Shown here piece after piece: positions 17,239 through 27,610 of a stretch of 64,000 nucleotides of DNA. This stretch comes from Gammaproteobacteria bacterium (GTDB lineage: Bacteria > Pseudomonadota > Gammaproteobacteria > Pseudomonadales > Pseudohongiellaceae). The position numbers and the translations under genes were made by a program. A model generated the notes under the pieces. It had not been told where the DNA came from. It saw only the letters and a program-made list of their open reading frames with translations, and made no database searches. The DNA lies in the NCBI GenBank assembly GCA_029253585.1, contig JAQWZF010000018.1:62001-126000 (forward strand). The letters run 5' to 3'. Within the stretch, counting starts at the first letter, position 1. Each line of letters starts with the position of its first letter.

Positions 17239-19031
17239 TAGGCCAGGTGGTCGCTAATTACACGTATGAAGGCGGGCCCGTACTTCTCTAACTTCCGTTC
17301 TCCGACACCGCTGACCAGAGCGAAGGCGTTCATATCCCGGGGCAGGTCCACACACATCTGTTGCAGGCTGGTATCGTGGAAAATCACATAGGGGGGAACG
17401 CCCTGATCTTCAGCAAATTCTCTTCTGCATTCACGCAGAGCCTCCCAAAGGGCAACATCCACATCGGCGGCGAGGGGCGTCTTCGTCTGGCGTTTCGCCG
17501 GTTTCTTCTTGACGTCGAGTCGAAACTGAATCGTTTCCTCGCCCCGTAGCAGCGGCCTACAGGCCTCCTCTAATTTGAGCGCACCAAAGCGCTCAAGGTC
17601 GACGCTTAGATGGCCGCGTGCCACCAGCTGTCTATACACCGAGCGCCATTGATTATTATCCAGATCCTGACCGATGCCGTGAGAGGCCAGGCGGTGGTGG
17701 TCGAATTGGAATATCTTGTCGGTTTCCGCGCCTCGCAATACATCGATCAGATGATTCACACCGAAACGCTGCTCCGTTCTGTAGGCGACGCTTAGGGCCT
17801 TGCGCGCCGCCTCGGTGCCATCCCAGGTTTGCGCCGGCTCCAGACAGCAATCGCAGTTGCCACAGGGCTGCGCTAGATCCTCTCCGAAGTAGGCAAGCAA
17901 TGCCTGCCGGCGGCAGGTAGTGATCTCACACAGGCCAAGCATGGCATTGAGACGGTGTTGCTCGGCACGCTTGTGTTCCTCGCTGCCTGCTGAACCTTCC
18001 ATCATCTGCCGTAGTTTGATGACATCCTGTAATCCATAGATCATCCAGGCATCCGCCGGTTCGCCATCGCGCCCGGCACGACCGGTTTCCTGATAGTACG
18101 ACTCGATAGTCTTGGGAAGATCCAGGTGGGCGACATAGCGCACATCGGGTTTGTCGATACCCATGCCGAAGGCAATGGTGGCTACGATGATCACGCCCTC
18201 GTCGCGCAAGAATCTGCGCTGATGTTCCGCTCTGGTTTCGCTGGGTAATCCGGCGTGATAGGGCAGCGCATTGAAACCTTCACTCTGCAACCAGTAGGCA
18301 ACGTCTTCTGTCTTCTTTCTCGAGAGGCAATACACGATGCCGGCGTCAGTCGGGTGCTCATCTTTTAGGAATTTTAAGAGCTGGTTTTTGGCGTTGTGCT
18401 TTAGCGCGATGCGGTAGCAGATATTGGGGCGATCGAAGCCCGCCAAGAACTGACCCGCATGCTCCAACTGCAGGCGACTGATGATCTCTTCCTTGGTTCT
18501 GGCATCCGCGGTTGCGGTGAGAGCGATTCTTGGCACTTCGGGAAACAAATCATGAAGCAGACTTAACTGCAGATAGTCGGCTCGAAAATCATGCCCCCAT
18601 TGAGACACGCAGTGGGCCTCATCGATCGCGAACAGTGAAATAGACGCCTGTCTTAGCAATTTCAGCGTATTTGGCTGAGTAAATCGCTCCGGTGCGATAT
18701 ACAAAAGATCCAGCTCGCCGGCTAGCAGGGCTTGTTCGATAGCGCGGGCTTCGCTAGCGCTTAGTGTGGAATTCAGGAATGAGGCTCGCACTCCCAGCAG
18801 CTTCATTGCGCTAACCTGGTCCTGCATTAATGCGATAAGCGGCGATATGACGACGCCGCATCCCTCACGCACTAGCGCCGGGATTTGATAACAGAGTGAC
18901 TTACCACCGCCTGTGGGCATCAATACCAGTGCATCGTCACCGGCAACAACGGATTCGATTATTTTATCTTGGGGAGGGCGAAAGGTGGAAAAGCCAAAAA
19001 CGGACTGTAAAATGTCATGTGCACTACTCAT
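17238..19031 (-). CDS. recQ: ATP-dependent DNA helicase RecQ
   Basis: A 597-residue helicase. The start at 19031 gives MSSAHDILQSVFGFSTFRPP, the normal RecQ N-terminus; a frame running on to 19397 adds 122 residues with no resemblance to the family. Motifs: Walker A MPTGGGKSLCYQIPAL, DEAH box AIDEAHCVSQWGHDFR, motif IV-VI with GFDRPNI and QETGRAGRDG, the zinc-binding Cys set in CRRQALLAYF and PCGNCDCC, and a C-terminal HRDC domain (WEALRECRREFA, SGVGERKLEKYG). RecQ unwinds 3'-tailed DNA in RecF-pathway recombination and fork repair. An 11-base palindrome, TATACCGTATA, stands 10 bases upstream of the start. Confidence 0.95.
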   Translation of the reverse strand: MSSAHDILQSVFGFSTFRPPQDKIIESVVAGDDALVLMPTGGGKSLCYQIPALVREGCGVVISPLIALMQDQVSAMKLLGVRASFLNSTLSASEARAIEQALLAGELDLLYIAPERFTQPNTLKLLRQASISLFAIDEAHCVSQWGHDFRADYLQLSLLHDLFPEVPRIALTATADARTKEEIISRLQLEHAGQFLAGFDRPNICYRIALKHNAKNQLLKFLKDEHPTDAGIVYCLSRKKTEDVAYWLQSEGFNALPYHAGLPSETRAEHQRRFLRDEGVIIVATIAFGMGIDKPDVRYVAHLDLPKTIESYYQETGRAGRDGEPADAWMIYGLQDVIKLRQMMEGSAGSEEHKRAEQHRLNAMLGLCEITTCRRQALLAYFGEDLAQPCGNCDCCLEPAQTWDGTEAARKALSVAYRTEQRFGVNHLIDVLRGAETDKIFQFDHHRLASHGIGQDLDNNQWRSVYRQLVARGHLSVDLERFGALKLEEACRPLLRGEETIQFRLDVKKKPAKRQTKTPLAADVDVALWEALRECRREFAEDQGVPPYVIFHDTSLQQMCVDLPRDMNAFALVSGVGERKLEKYGPAFIRVISDHLA

Positions 19032-19230
19032 TGCGGGGCAGTATACCGTATAGTTACCAGATTCTATTGTTAGTATTGAGAATAGTCGGTAATTTTTTTG
19101 TAGCAAGACTCTGGTGATTCTTGTTTCTTCGAAGATGAATTTTGCGGATTGGTGCTGCAGGGGAAATTCAGAGCGAGGAAGTTTGCTGTGATGGCCTCTA
19201 TGAGAATAAACAAAGAGGGAGCGGGGCGAA

Positions 19231-19911
19231 GTGCCAAGCATCTTGGATAGGTTGGAAAAGCTAAAGGCCAAGCGACGTGGAATTCGAATCCATGATTTTG
19301 GTAATGTTAGCTCAGGTTCGCATCTTATCATGGAAGAGCATTCTCGCCTGGGTAATGTTCGCGTCAGATTGCCCAAGGCGGATCGGCCCCTGCGCATAGG
19401 CGCTTACAGCTATATACGCGAAGGCGGCGAGATATGGAACCTGGATAGCATTGGGCGCTTCTGCTCCATTGGTCGCAATGTGGTCCTCGGCCAGCCTACA
19501 GACAACCATCCCATCGATTGGGTTTCAAGCAGCATGGCGGTTAGCAAGGGTTACCAAGAGAGCTGCAACTATTGCAGTATTGGTCACGATGTCTGGATTG
19601 CCCATAATGTTGTTGTTATGGCCGGAGTGAAGATCGGCAATGGGGCTGTCATTGGTCGCAATGCCGTGGTTACTAAAGACGTCGAGCCTTACCAGATTGT
19701 TGTAGGTAATCCGGGCAAGGTGGTGCGTACGCGCTTCACTATGCAGCAGATAGAAGGTCTTATGCAGAGCGAGTGGTGGAATATAGACTTCGCAACTCTC
19801 GCCGGGCTACCTTTTGCCGATGTCGATGCATTCCTGCAGTGTCTGGAGGATGCGATGCCAGACGCTACCTATAAAAAAATCGAGATCCGCAGTGGAAGAA
19901 TTACCAAGTAA
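19231..19911 (+). CDS. Hexapeptide-repeat O-acetyltransferase (CatB-like)
   Basis: A 226-residue left-handed beta-helix acyltransferase. Hexapeptide turns run through residues 55-165 (IGAYSYIREGGEI, IGRFCSIGRNVVLG, SIGHDVWIAHNVVVM, GNGAVIGRNAVVT). The catalytic His is likely in TDNHPIDWVS, as in xenobiotic acetyltransferases, followed by the closing motif VVGNPGKVVRTRF. The donor is expected to be acetyl-CoA; the acceptor could be a sugar or other small hydroxyl compound and cannot be told from sequence. GTG start with GGGAGCGGGG upstream. It is divergent from recQ and not clearly in an operon. Confidence 0.85.
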   Translation: MPSILDRLEKLKAKRRGIRIHDFGNVSSGSHLIMEEHSRLGNVRVRLPKADRPLRIGAYSYIREGGEIWNLDSIGRFCSIGRNVVLGQPTDNHPIDWVSSSMAVSKGYQESCNYCSIGHDVWIAHNVVVMAGVKIGNGAVIGRNAVVTKDVEPYQIVVGNPGKVVRTRFTMQQIEGLMQSEWWNIDFATLAGLPFADVDAFLQCLEDAMPDATYKKIEIRSGRITK

Positions 19912-19962
19912 CTAAGGTTTTTAGCCCTACGCTCAAAGGTAGTCACATCAAGGAAATTTAAA

Positions 19963-20922
19963 TTGGATCTGTCCGCCATACAAGACTCAGCTGCTGCATT
20001 TTTTGATGGAGCGCAGCCGGATGCCCGCAGGATATTTCATGGCAGAGGGCAGCTCTATCCGGGCCTGGAACATATCTGCGTAGACTGGCTCGCACCCCTG
20101 GTGTTGATTTCAGCCTTTGATGAGGTCGAGGATTCTGCTGCCGTGCTGCAAGTATTGCGGGACGCGGATACAAAGGGGCAGATTCAGTCGGTAATGTTGC
20201 AGAATAGATTTGTTCAGGGAGCGCCAGCGCAGGCATTGTTTGGGGAGCCACTAGAACAACTCATTGTTACTGAAGACAAGTTACGCTTTGAGGTACATCC
20301 CGGGCTGCAACAGAACTGCGGCCTGTTCATGGATACGCGCTTGTTGCGTGACTGGTTGTTGGCAAATAGCGAGGGCCGAAATGTGCTCAATCTGTTCGCC
20401 TATACCTGTTCCCTGTCTGTTGCTGCTCTGGCCGGCGGTGCAAAATCTGTCACCAATGTGGACATGAGCAAGACCAGTATCAAGTGGGGTGAGAAGAACC
20501 ATGATCTGAACTTGCAGGATCTGGAGAAGGTAAAATCAATTCCTCACAACCTGTTCAAGTCATGGGGAAAGATTAAACAACTCGGGCGCTATGACATCGT
20601 GTTAATCGATCCGCCCATGCGGCAGCGGGGAAGCTTCGACGCCTCGAAGAATTATGGCGCGGTCATCAAGAAGATGAAGAGCCTATGTAAGCCGAATGCG
20701 CAAATCATCGCGACGATTAATAGTCCCTTTCTCAGTACAGACTATCTGCAGAAATTGTTTGAGAAACACTTGCCTGGGGCTAAATATCTCGGAGAGATTG
20801 CCGTCGCCGGGGAATTTCGAGATAAATATCCAGAGCGCGCACTGAATATCTGCCATTTCGAAATAGCAGCGCGCCAAGACGCGAATCTCGACCAGTCCCA
20901 CGGTGATGAGGCAATAGCTTAA
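19963..20922 (+). CDS. Class I SAM-dependent methyltransferase, RlmI/RlmK-like
   Basis: A 319-residue protein. The TTG start has AAGGAAA at the right distance. The C-terminal two thirds form a Rossmann methyltransferase: NLFAYTCSLSVAALAGGA is motif I with its FxYTC..S.AA pattern, NVDMSKTSIKWGEKNHDLN follows, and DIVLIDPP is the catalytic DPPxx loop. This arrangement is shared with the rRNA cytosine/guanine methyltransferases RlmI and RlmK (the C-terminal domain of RlmL). The N-terminal third lacks a recognisable PUA or THUMP domain, so it is not a standard member and its target, rRNA or otherwise, is open. Confidence 0.8.
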   Translation: MDLSAIQDSAAAFFDGAQPDARRIFHGRGQLYPGLEHICVDWLAPLVLISAFDEVEDSAAVLQVLRDADTKGQIQSVMLQNRFVQGAPAQALFGEPLEQLIVTEDKLRFEVHPGLQQNCGLFMDTRLLRDWLLANSEGRNVLNLFAYTCSLSVAALAGGAKSVTNVDMSKTSIKWGEKNHDLNLQDLEKVKSIPHNLFKSWGKIKQLGRYDIVLIDPPMRQRGSFDASKNYGAVIKKMKSLCKPNAQIIATINSPFLSTDYLQKLFEKHLPGAKYLGEIAVAGEFRDKYPERALNICHFEIAARQDANLDQSHGDEAIA

Positions 20923-20977
20923 CAGGCTAGATGATAACTACTAGAACACTATTTTATCGATGGGAGCGGGCGAAAAG

Positions 20978-21475
20978 ATGACCGACGAACAAGAAAGTAG
21001 TTCAGATAGCGAGCCGGATAAGAAGGGCGCTGCCGTAAAATTTCCCCCGCCGGCAATCTTTGCCAGCCTTATTCTGCTGGGCGTCGCAATACAAATGCTA
21101 TGGCCCCTGAGTCTTGGCATTCCGCAGTCGCTGGAAATCTTTGGCTATCTGTTGGTGCTGCTCGGTGTTGCAATTGCAATTGATGTGAATAGCTCGTTTC
21201 AGAAGGTTGGTACTGCAATCGAGCCATGGAAGCCTACTACGGCGATTGTGACCACTGGCATCTACGGGTGGTCTCGTAATCCAATCTATACCGGCTTCTG
21301 TCTCATCAATATAGGCATAGGTGTGGCGTCTAATAATTTTTGGATCTTCGTCAGCTTCATCCCCGCCGCCTTTTTGCTGTATCACGTGGCCATCGCCAAA
21401 GAAGAAGCTTACCTGGAGCAAAAATTTGGAGATGAATACCTCGCCTACAAGAAGAAGGTCAGGCGATGGCTTTAG
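20978..21475 (+). CDS. Isoprenylcysteine carboxyl methyltransferase-like membrane protein
   Basis: A 165-residue membrane protein with four hydrophobic helices and the conserved C-terminal half of the ICMT/phospholipid methyltransferase family: TTGIYGWSRNPIYTGF, then EEAYLEQKFGDEYLAYKKKV, which bind S-adenosylmethionine at the membrane face. Bacterial members act on unknown small or lipid substrates. An ATG at 20960 is in frame, but the GGGAG inside that extension serves the ATG at 20978 better. It follows the methyltransferase gene by about 55 bases and may share its transcript. Confidence 0.85.
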   Translation: MTDEQESSSDSEPDKKGAAVKFPPPAIFASLILLGVAIQMLWPLSLGIPQSLEIFGYLLVLLGVAIAIDVNSSFQKVGTAIEPWKPTTAIVTTGIYGWSRNPIYTGFCLINIGIGVASNNFWIFVSFIPAAFLLYHVAIAKEEAYLEQKFGDEYLAYKKKVRRWL

Positions 21476-21539
21476 ATCGACCGCGATAGTCAATCATTCT
21501 ATCCATGGTTAGCAATTGCAGAGTAAGGAAGTCATCTTA

Positions 21540-21914
21540 GTGAAGCCACGAATCAGTATGATTACTCTTGGTGTTGATGATCTCGCGAGATCGGTTAGGT
21601 TCTATCGCGCTGGGCTAGGGTTTCCGCAGCTCGAATCGTCACCAGGGGTCGCTTTTTTTACGCTGAACGGCAGCTGGTTGGGTCTGTATGGTCGCGCCGA
21701 GTTGGCACAAGACGCGACAGTTGCTGCGGCCGGTGAAGGTTTCAATAGTTTCTCTATCGCCCACAATCTTGCCAGTGAAGAAGAAGTGGATGCGGCAATG
21801 AGTGAGGCTATAGCGGCGGGTGGAACTTTGGTAAAAACGCCCCAGCAAGTTTTCTGGGGCGGTTATTCGGGTTATTTCAAGGATCCAGATGGCCATCTCT
21901 GGGAGCTCGCCTAA
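21540..21914 (+). CDS. VOC-family (glyoxalase/bleomycin-resistance-like) protein
   Basis: A 124-residue single VOC domain: RISMITLGVDDLARSVRFYR at the start, a central strand set around WLGLYGRAELA, and the closing YFKDPDGHLWELA, which supplies the family's usual Glu metal ligand. The start is taken as GTG at 21540 because AAGGAAG lies 9 bases upstream; a TTG at 21516 would place that signal inside the gene. Members may be dioxygenases, isomerases or drug-binding proteins, and nothing here decides which. Confidence 0.85.
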   Translation: MKPRISMITLGVDDLARSVRFYRAGLGFPQLESSPGVAFFTLNGSWLGLYGRAELAQDATVAAAGEGFNSFSIAHNLASEEEVDAAMSEAIAAGGTLVKTPQQVFWGGYSGYFKDPDGHLWELA

Positions 21915-21966
21915 AACCCCTTCGAATGGATAGGTCCCAAAGACGAATGATCGCAAGGAGTTGAGA

Positions 21967-23505
21967 TTGTTAGATTCGACGCCAATATTGGTCGGTGCTG
22001 GTCAATTTACCGACAGGGAAACGAACCCCGAGATCGCCCAGTCGCCCATGGGCGTAGCCGCTATGGCGGCGCGCGCGGCACTGATCGATGTGGGTACAGG
22101 TTCGAGTCTGGCGTCAGCCATCGACACGCTCGCGGTAGTAAGAATCTTTCAAGACTCCTACAAACGTCCCCGAGTCGCCACCTCCTTCGGACGTGCCGAG
22201 AATCCACCGCGGGCTGTGGCAAGACGCATAGGTGCAAACCCTGTTAACGCCATCTATAGCAACGCCGGGGGCAATACTCCTCAGAAATTGATCAATGAAA
22301 TGGCGCAGCGCATCACCGATGGCGACGTGTCGGTAGCGCTACTTACCGGATCCGAGGCGATCAAAACTGCTCAGGGCGCGCTCAGAAACCATTTTGATCT
22401 GAATTGGCAGGAAGAGGACGAGGGCACGCAGGAAGATCGAGGGATTGGTGAGGCTCTGGTAAGCCCTATTGAGATTGCTCACGGTCTTGTGTCGCCCATT
22501 CAGGCCTACCCGCTCTTCGAGAATGCGATTCGTAAAAACAAGGCTCGTTCAATCGATGAGCATCTCCTGGCAATGGGAGAACTGTTCGCCCCATTCACCG
22601 ATGTGGCTGCGGAGAACCCCTTCTCCTCCTATGGAACGCGGCGTTCGGCACAGCAGTTGGCAACTGTTACAAGTGATAATCGTTTCATCTGTTTTCCCTA
22701 TCCTAAACTAATGAATGCGCGGGATGCGGTAAATCAGGGTGCGGCGGTGGTCATGACTTCTGTCGGTAAGGCGAAAGAATTGGGTATTGACCCCGCTAAG
22801 TGGGTTTTTCTCCACGGCTGTAGTGAGGCCAATGAGAAATTATTGGTAAGCGATCGGGTCGACTACCATTCTTCGCCCGCTATATGGGCGAATACACAGC
22901 AAGCGTTTGCAATGGCTGGCAAGACTGTCGAAGACATCGATCTTATTGATATCTATTCCTGTTTCCCCTCGGCCGTCGAGGTCGCCTGCAAAGAGCTGGG
23001 ATTGAGTCATGCGGATCCACGCGGCCTAACCGTGACCGGCGGCTTACCTTTCTTCGGCGGGCCAGGAAATAATTATTCGATGCATGCGATAGCTACACTA
23101 TTGCCATTGTTGCGCGCTCGGCCTGGTCAGTTTGCGTTGCTAACCGCCAACGGTGGACGTCTGTCCAAGCATGCGACAGGCATCTATTCGGCAACACCCG
23201 TGAGAGGTGCCTGGCAGAGAGAGTCGAACACCAAGCTACAGGCGCAGATCGACGACATGCCTAGCCCGGAATTTATCGCGGAGGCCAATGGCGCGGCGAA
23301 GATCGAAACCTATACAGTCTGCTTTGACAGGACTGCCCCAGTGCGGGGCATTGTTATTGGAAGATTGCTTGGGAGCGATCAGCGATTCATTGCCAATACA
23401 GACGACGATGCCCAAACTCTTGCGCAGATGTTGCAAGATGACTTTCTAAGTTGCTCCGGCAATGTGATCTCTAACGCTGGGCTGAATACGTTCACAGTCG
23501 CATGA
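21967..23505 (+). CDS. Thiolase-like acyl-CoA protein (SCP2-like group)
   Basis: A 512-residue thiolase-superfamily protein. TTG start at 21967 with AAGGAG six bases before it. It begins TPILVGAGQFTDRE and has the thiolase core, but the position of the nucleophilic Cys (NxxCGSG in classic thiolases) reads YSNAGGNTPQ, with no Cys. The C-terminal His loop, GPGNNYSMHA, is kept. This pattern matches proteins often annotated acetyl-CoA acetyltransferase of the SCP2 type that lack the usual nucleophile, so catalysis by a standard two-step thiolase reaction is doubtful. Neighbouring SDRs and the downstream FadE suggest acyl-CoA or sterol-like metabolism. Confidence 0.8.
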   Translation: MLDSTPILVGAGQFTDRETNPEIAQSPMGVAAMAARAALIDVGTGSSLASAIDTLAVVRIFQDSYKRPRVATSFGRAENPPRAVARRIGANPVNAIYSNAGGNTPQKLINEMAQRITDGDVSVALLTGSEAIKTAQGALRNHFDLNWQEEDEGTQEDRGIGEALVSPIEIAHGLVSPIQAYPLFENAIRKNKARSIDEHLLAMGELFAPFTDVAAENPFSSYGTRRSAQQLATVTSDNRFICFPYPKLMNARDAVNQGAAVVMTSVGKAKELGIDPAKWVFLHGCSEANEKLLVSDRVDYHSSPAIWANTQQAFAMAGKTVEDIDLIDIYSCFPSAVEVACKELGLSHADPRGLTVTGGLPFFGGPGNNYSMHAIATLLPLLRARPGQFALLTANGGRLSKHATGIYSATPVRGAWQRESNTKLQAQIDDMPSPEFIAEANGAAKIETYTVCFDRTAPVRGIVIGRLLGSDQRFIANTDDDAQTLAQMLQDDFLSCSGNVISNAGLNTFTVA

Positions 23506-23577
23506 GATTCCGTTAAGGTAGATGTCACTAACTAATTTTTAGCAGAAAGCATCAACCCAACTTTTTGAGGATTTAAG

Positions 23578-24546
23578 ATGTTGAGCAGAGTACAGAAGAA
23601 AGTAGATTCCCCATTCAATGCCAAGTCTGAGCCCAGTGAAATTCTGGCTGGCAAAGACCTCACGGGCAAAGTCGTGATCGTAACCGGCGGCTACTCCGGC
23701 ATAGGCTTGGAGACTACACGTGCACTGGCCGCTGTGGGTGCCAAAGTCTATGTGCCGGTACGCAGCCCTGACAAGGCTCAGGAAAATCTTAATGATGTTG
23801 AGGGAGAGGTGATTGTGAATGCGATGGACTTTGCCGATTTGGCTAGCGTTCGTAGCTATACTGCCTCCATAGCGGATCGAGAATCGAAGCTCGACTTGCT
23901 GATTAACAACGCCGGCATTATGGCCTGCCCAGAGGCGCGGGTTGGCAACAATTGGGAATCGCAATTTGGCGTCAACCACATAGGGCATTTCGTCTTGACT
24001 CAAAAATTGCTGCCCCTACTTCAGAACGCAGGCTCGGCGCGGGTAGTGTGCCTCTCTTCGATTGCGCATCGCCGCAGCGATATTCTCTGGGACGATATCC
24101 ATTTCGAATCAACTGACTACGAAAAATGGACTGCCTACGCACAGGCAAAGACAGCCAATGCTCTGTTTGCGCTTGCTCTGGACATGAAGTATCGAGATCG
24201 GGGTATACAGGCTTTTTCGGTTCATCCCGGTGGCATTCTTACACCGCTGCAGCGGCACCTACCCAATGAAGAGATGATGGCTCTGGGCTGGACCGATGCC
24301 GATGGCAACCTGTCCGAGCAGGTCGCCGCAATGTTTAAGTCGACTACGCAGGGTTGCACTACGACTCTGTGGGCAGCAACCAGTGATGCGCTTGCCGACA
24401 CCGGCGGTCTTTATTGTGAGGATTGTAACGTGTCCAATCTCGCCACCGAAGACTCGCCACGATTTTGTGATGTCGCTCCTTGGGCGGTGAGCGAAGAAAG
24501 TGCAAACAGGCTTTGGGATCTAACTGAAAAGATGTTGGCCGAGTAG
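23578..24546 (+). CDS. Short-chain dehydrogenase/reductase (retinol-dehydrogenase-like)
   Basis: A 322-residue SDR. The NADP-binding loop is TGGYSGIGLETTRAL near residue 40, with an Arg further on in PVRSPDKA that favours NADP. NNAGIM is the structural NAG motif, SSIAHRRSD carries the active Ser, and YAQAKTAN is the catalytic YxxxK. The N-terminal 25 residues before the fold and the C-terminal extension resemble the WWOX/retinol dehydrogenase branch. GAGG precedes the ATG. It is a soluble oxidoreductase with unknown substrate, placed between the thiolase-like and gap-like genes. Confidence 0.88.
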   Translation: MLSRVQKKVDSPFNAKSEPSEILAGKDLTGKVVIVTGGYSGIGLETTRALAAVGAKVYVPVRSPDKAQENLNDVEGEVIVNAMDFADLASVRSYTASIADRESKLDLLINNAGIMACPEARVGNNWESQFGVNHIGHFVLTQKLLPLLQNAGSARVVCLSSIAHRRSDILWDDIHFESTDYEKWTAYAQAKTANALFALALDMKYRDRGIQAFSVHPGGILTPLQRHLPNEEMMALGWTDADGNLSEQVAAMFKSTTQGCTTTLWAATSDALADTGGLYCEDCNVSNLATEDSPRFCDVAPWAVSEESANRLWDLTEKMLAE

Positions 24547-24560
24547 ATTGGCGGCTTTAA

Positions 24561-25595
<1,035 letters not shown>

Positions 25596-25640
25596 GCGAC
25601 ACCCATCTTGTTAAAGCGCTAGTAATCTAGAGATATCAAA

Positions 25641-26399
25641 TTGGATTTTACAGGCAAAACAGTACTCGTTACGGGTGGTACCCGAGGCATAGGCAGGGCG
25701 ATCGCCGGAGCTTTTGCCAGAAAAGGGGCGCGTGTCGCTGCAGTTTTTCGCAGCGATCAGGCTAGCGCCGATAAAACACTAGCATCTCTGGATGGCAGCG
25801 GACACATCGCCATCAAGGCAGACGTGTCTGACCCCGCACAGGTGGAGCGGGCGATCGATCAGGTGGTAGCCGAGTTCGGTAAATTAGACATCGTGGTAAA
25901 CAACGCAGGGATCGGTGACTACCATCCTATTACATCCAGTAGCTATCAAGATTGGCAACAGGCTTGGCGCCAAACTATCGATGCAAATTTAATCGGTCCG
26001 GCAAACATCTGCTTCTGTGCCGCCAAACATATGATCGATCAGGGCGGGGGACGCATCGTGAATATTACTTCGCGCGGTGCATCTAGAGGAGAGCCTACAA
26101 AAGCCGCCTATGGTGCTAGTAAGGCTGGGCTGAACTCCCTCAGCCAGTCTTTGGCGGTCGCGCTTGGCCCGCACAAGATTTTTGTCGGGGCGGTGGCGCC
26201 TGGTTTTGTCAATACAGAGCTTACTGCAGACAGATTGAACGGCCCCGAAGGGCCTGAAATCAAGGCGCAGAGTCCATTCAATAGGGTCGCACAGCCGGAG
26301 GAGGTTGCGCATGCTGTTTTGTTTCTGGCTAGCGAGGGAGCGGAGTTTTCCACCGGCACGATTATCGATGTAAATGGCGCTTCCTATTTGCGAAGTTAA
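25641..26399 (+). CDS. FabG-like short-chain dehydrogenase
   Basis: A 252-residue classical [19 protein letters not shown] at residue 10, [19 protein letters not shown], the Ser in [22 protein letters not shown] with the catalytic Tyr and Lys, and the end [17 protein letters not shown]. Length and motifs match 3-oxoacyl-ACP reductase-like enzymes, but the family is broad and this genomic context (separate from fab genes) argues for another beta-keto or alcohol substrate. The start is TTG with GAG about 8 bases before it. Confidence 0.88.
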   Translation: MDFTGKTVLVTGGTRGIGRAIAGAFARKGARVAAVFRSDQASADKTLASLDGSGHIAIKADVSDPAQVERAIDQVVAEFGKLDIVVNNAGIGDYHPITSSSYQDWQQAWRQTIDANLIGPANICFCAAKHMIDQGGGRIVNITSRGASRGEPTKAAYGASKAGLNSLSQSLAVALGPHKIFVGAVAPGFVNTELTADRLNGPEGPEIKAQSPFNRVAQPEEVAHAVLFLASEGAEFSTGTIIDVNGASYLRS

Positions 26400-26440
26400 T
26401 AGCGGTCCATTCGACTATTTTAAAATTGGATGCTTGTTTC

Positions 26441-27301
26441 ATGCGTCAATCTCTTAGCAAACACCGATTATCTGCATGCTTATTTTTAATTGCAGCATTA
26501 TTTGTTGCGGGTAGCTATGCGCAACCGCGAGAATTCGATGCAAAGATTGTTAAGCAATTCGATGCCTTCGATGCCTTTCAGGCTGTCGCGGTAGACGAGC
26601 ATTTTTTCTATGCGATAAATAACAGGCAAATCACACGGCACGATAAGGCCGATGGTCTAGCACTGCAGCGCTGGGACGACGACAAGGTCGTTAGCAATTC
26701 TTTGACTCATCTGGATAGCGGCATAGTCTTGGCCGGGAAATTGTATTCAGCCCATTCCAATTATCCCGGTTGGCCGATGACAAGCTCGGTCGAGGTGTGG
26801 GATGTATCGAGCATGACTCATATCGATACCCATAGCTTCGGTGTTAGGTTGGGTTCCTTCACCTGGTTAGATCGTTATGCGGAGTCATGGTGGGGCACCT
26901 TCGCAAACTACGATCGGGTTCAACGAGGCATGACCACCCCCTATGGGGAAACCAGCAATACGGTGATGGTTCAGTTCGACGACGATTTTCAGGTGCTGCG
27001 TAGCTGGACTCTGCCCGCCGAAATCCTCCGAAGGATGTCGCCGATGAGCAATTCTGGTGGCTCCTGGGGCCCGGATGGCTTGCTCTATCTGAGCGGTCAT
27101 GATGACCCAGAGGTCTATGTCATGGCCCTGCCTGAGGATGGGTCGGAACTGGACTGGCTGGCCACTATTCGCATTCCCGGTCTTAACGGCCAGGGTATCG
27201 CCTGGGACCGGTCTGACGATGGTCGTTATCTCTGGGCGATTCTACGCAGTACGCGGCAGGTGCTAAAGATAGAAATGCCCAAATTAGACGGCGTTCTATA
27301 G
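26441..27301 (+). CDS. Exported protein of unknown function, possible beta-propeller
   Basis: A 286-residue protein with a Sec signal (LSACLFLIAALFVAGSYAQP, cleavage near residue 28). The mature part shows repeated short strands with Asp/Trp turns (AVAVDEHFFYAINNRQI, VEVWDVSSMTHIDTH, GGSWGPDGLLYLSGHDD, GIAWDRSDDGRYLWAIL), suggesting a partial beta-propeller or WD-like fold. I do not recognise the family. The ATG at 26441 has no clear ribosome site; a TTG at 26426 is possible but puts five residues before the positively charged signal start. Confidence 0.6.
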   Translation: MRQSLSKHRLSACLFLIAALFVAGSYAQPREFDAKIVKQFDAFDAFQAVAVDEHFFYAINNRQITRHDKADGLALQRWDDDKVVSNSLTHLDSGIVLAGKLYSAHSNYPGWPMTSSVEVWDVSSMTHIDTHSFGVRLGSFTWLDRYAESWWGTFANYDRVQRGMTTPYGETSNTVMVQFDDDFQVLRSWTLPAEILRRMSPMSNSGGSWGPDGLLYLSGHDDPEVYVMALPEDGSELDWLATIRIPGLNGQGIAWDRSDDGRYLWAILRSTRQVLKIEMPKLDGVL

Positions 27302-27610
27302 CCATACAATAGGCAGACAGCAGGCAGACAACGTTCCTATCGTAGAGATGACACCCGACTTTCTTGTCCGGAAATAATTACTGGCCCGAGTTTTCATCTT
27401 CCGAATAGGCCAGGCGATGCTATTCGCACATTCTTGCCAGGAGTAAAACCACTCACCTAGAATCCTTTGCAATCCCTTTTCTTATTAGGGAAGTACATCT
27501 TTGCGCCTGGCTGTTAAGAGCTAGAAACTCGGGAAGGAATTAGCGTTTTGCGGTAGACTTGCGGCTGTGAAAAAAACCTGTCAAACAGATTCTTGTTCTG
27601 GTGAAAATCA
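27302..27610. other. Intergenic region with a short direct repeat
   Basis: No gene is seen. The 9-mer AGGCAGACA occurs at 27311 and 27322, 11 bases apart, about one helical turn. The rest presumably holds the promoter of the esterase gene. Confidence 0.4.

Noticed and set aside
23539..24003. A 154-codon minus-strand frame
   Set aside because: Antisense to the well-supported SDR gene; the product has no recognisable motif.
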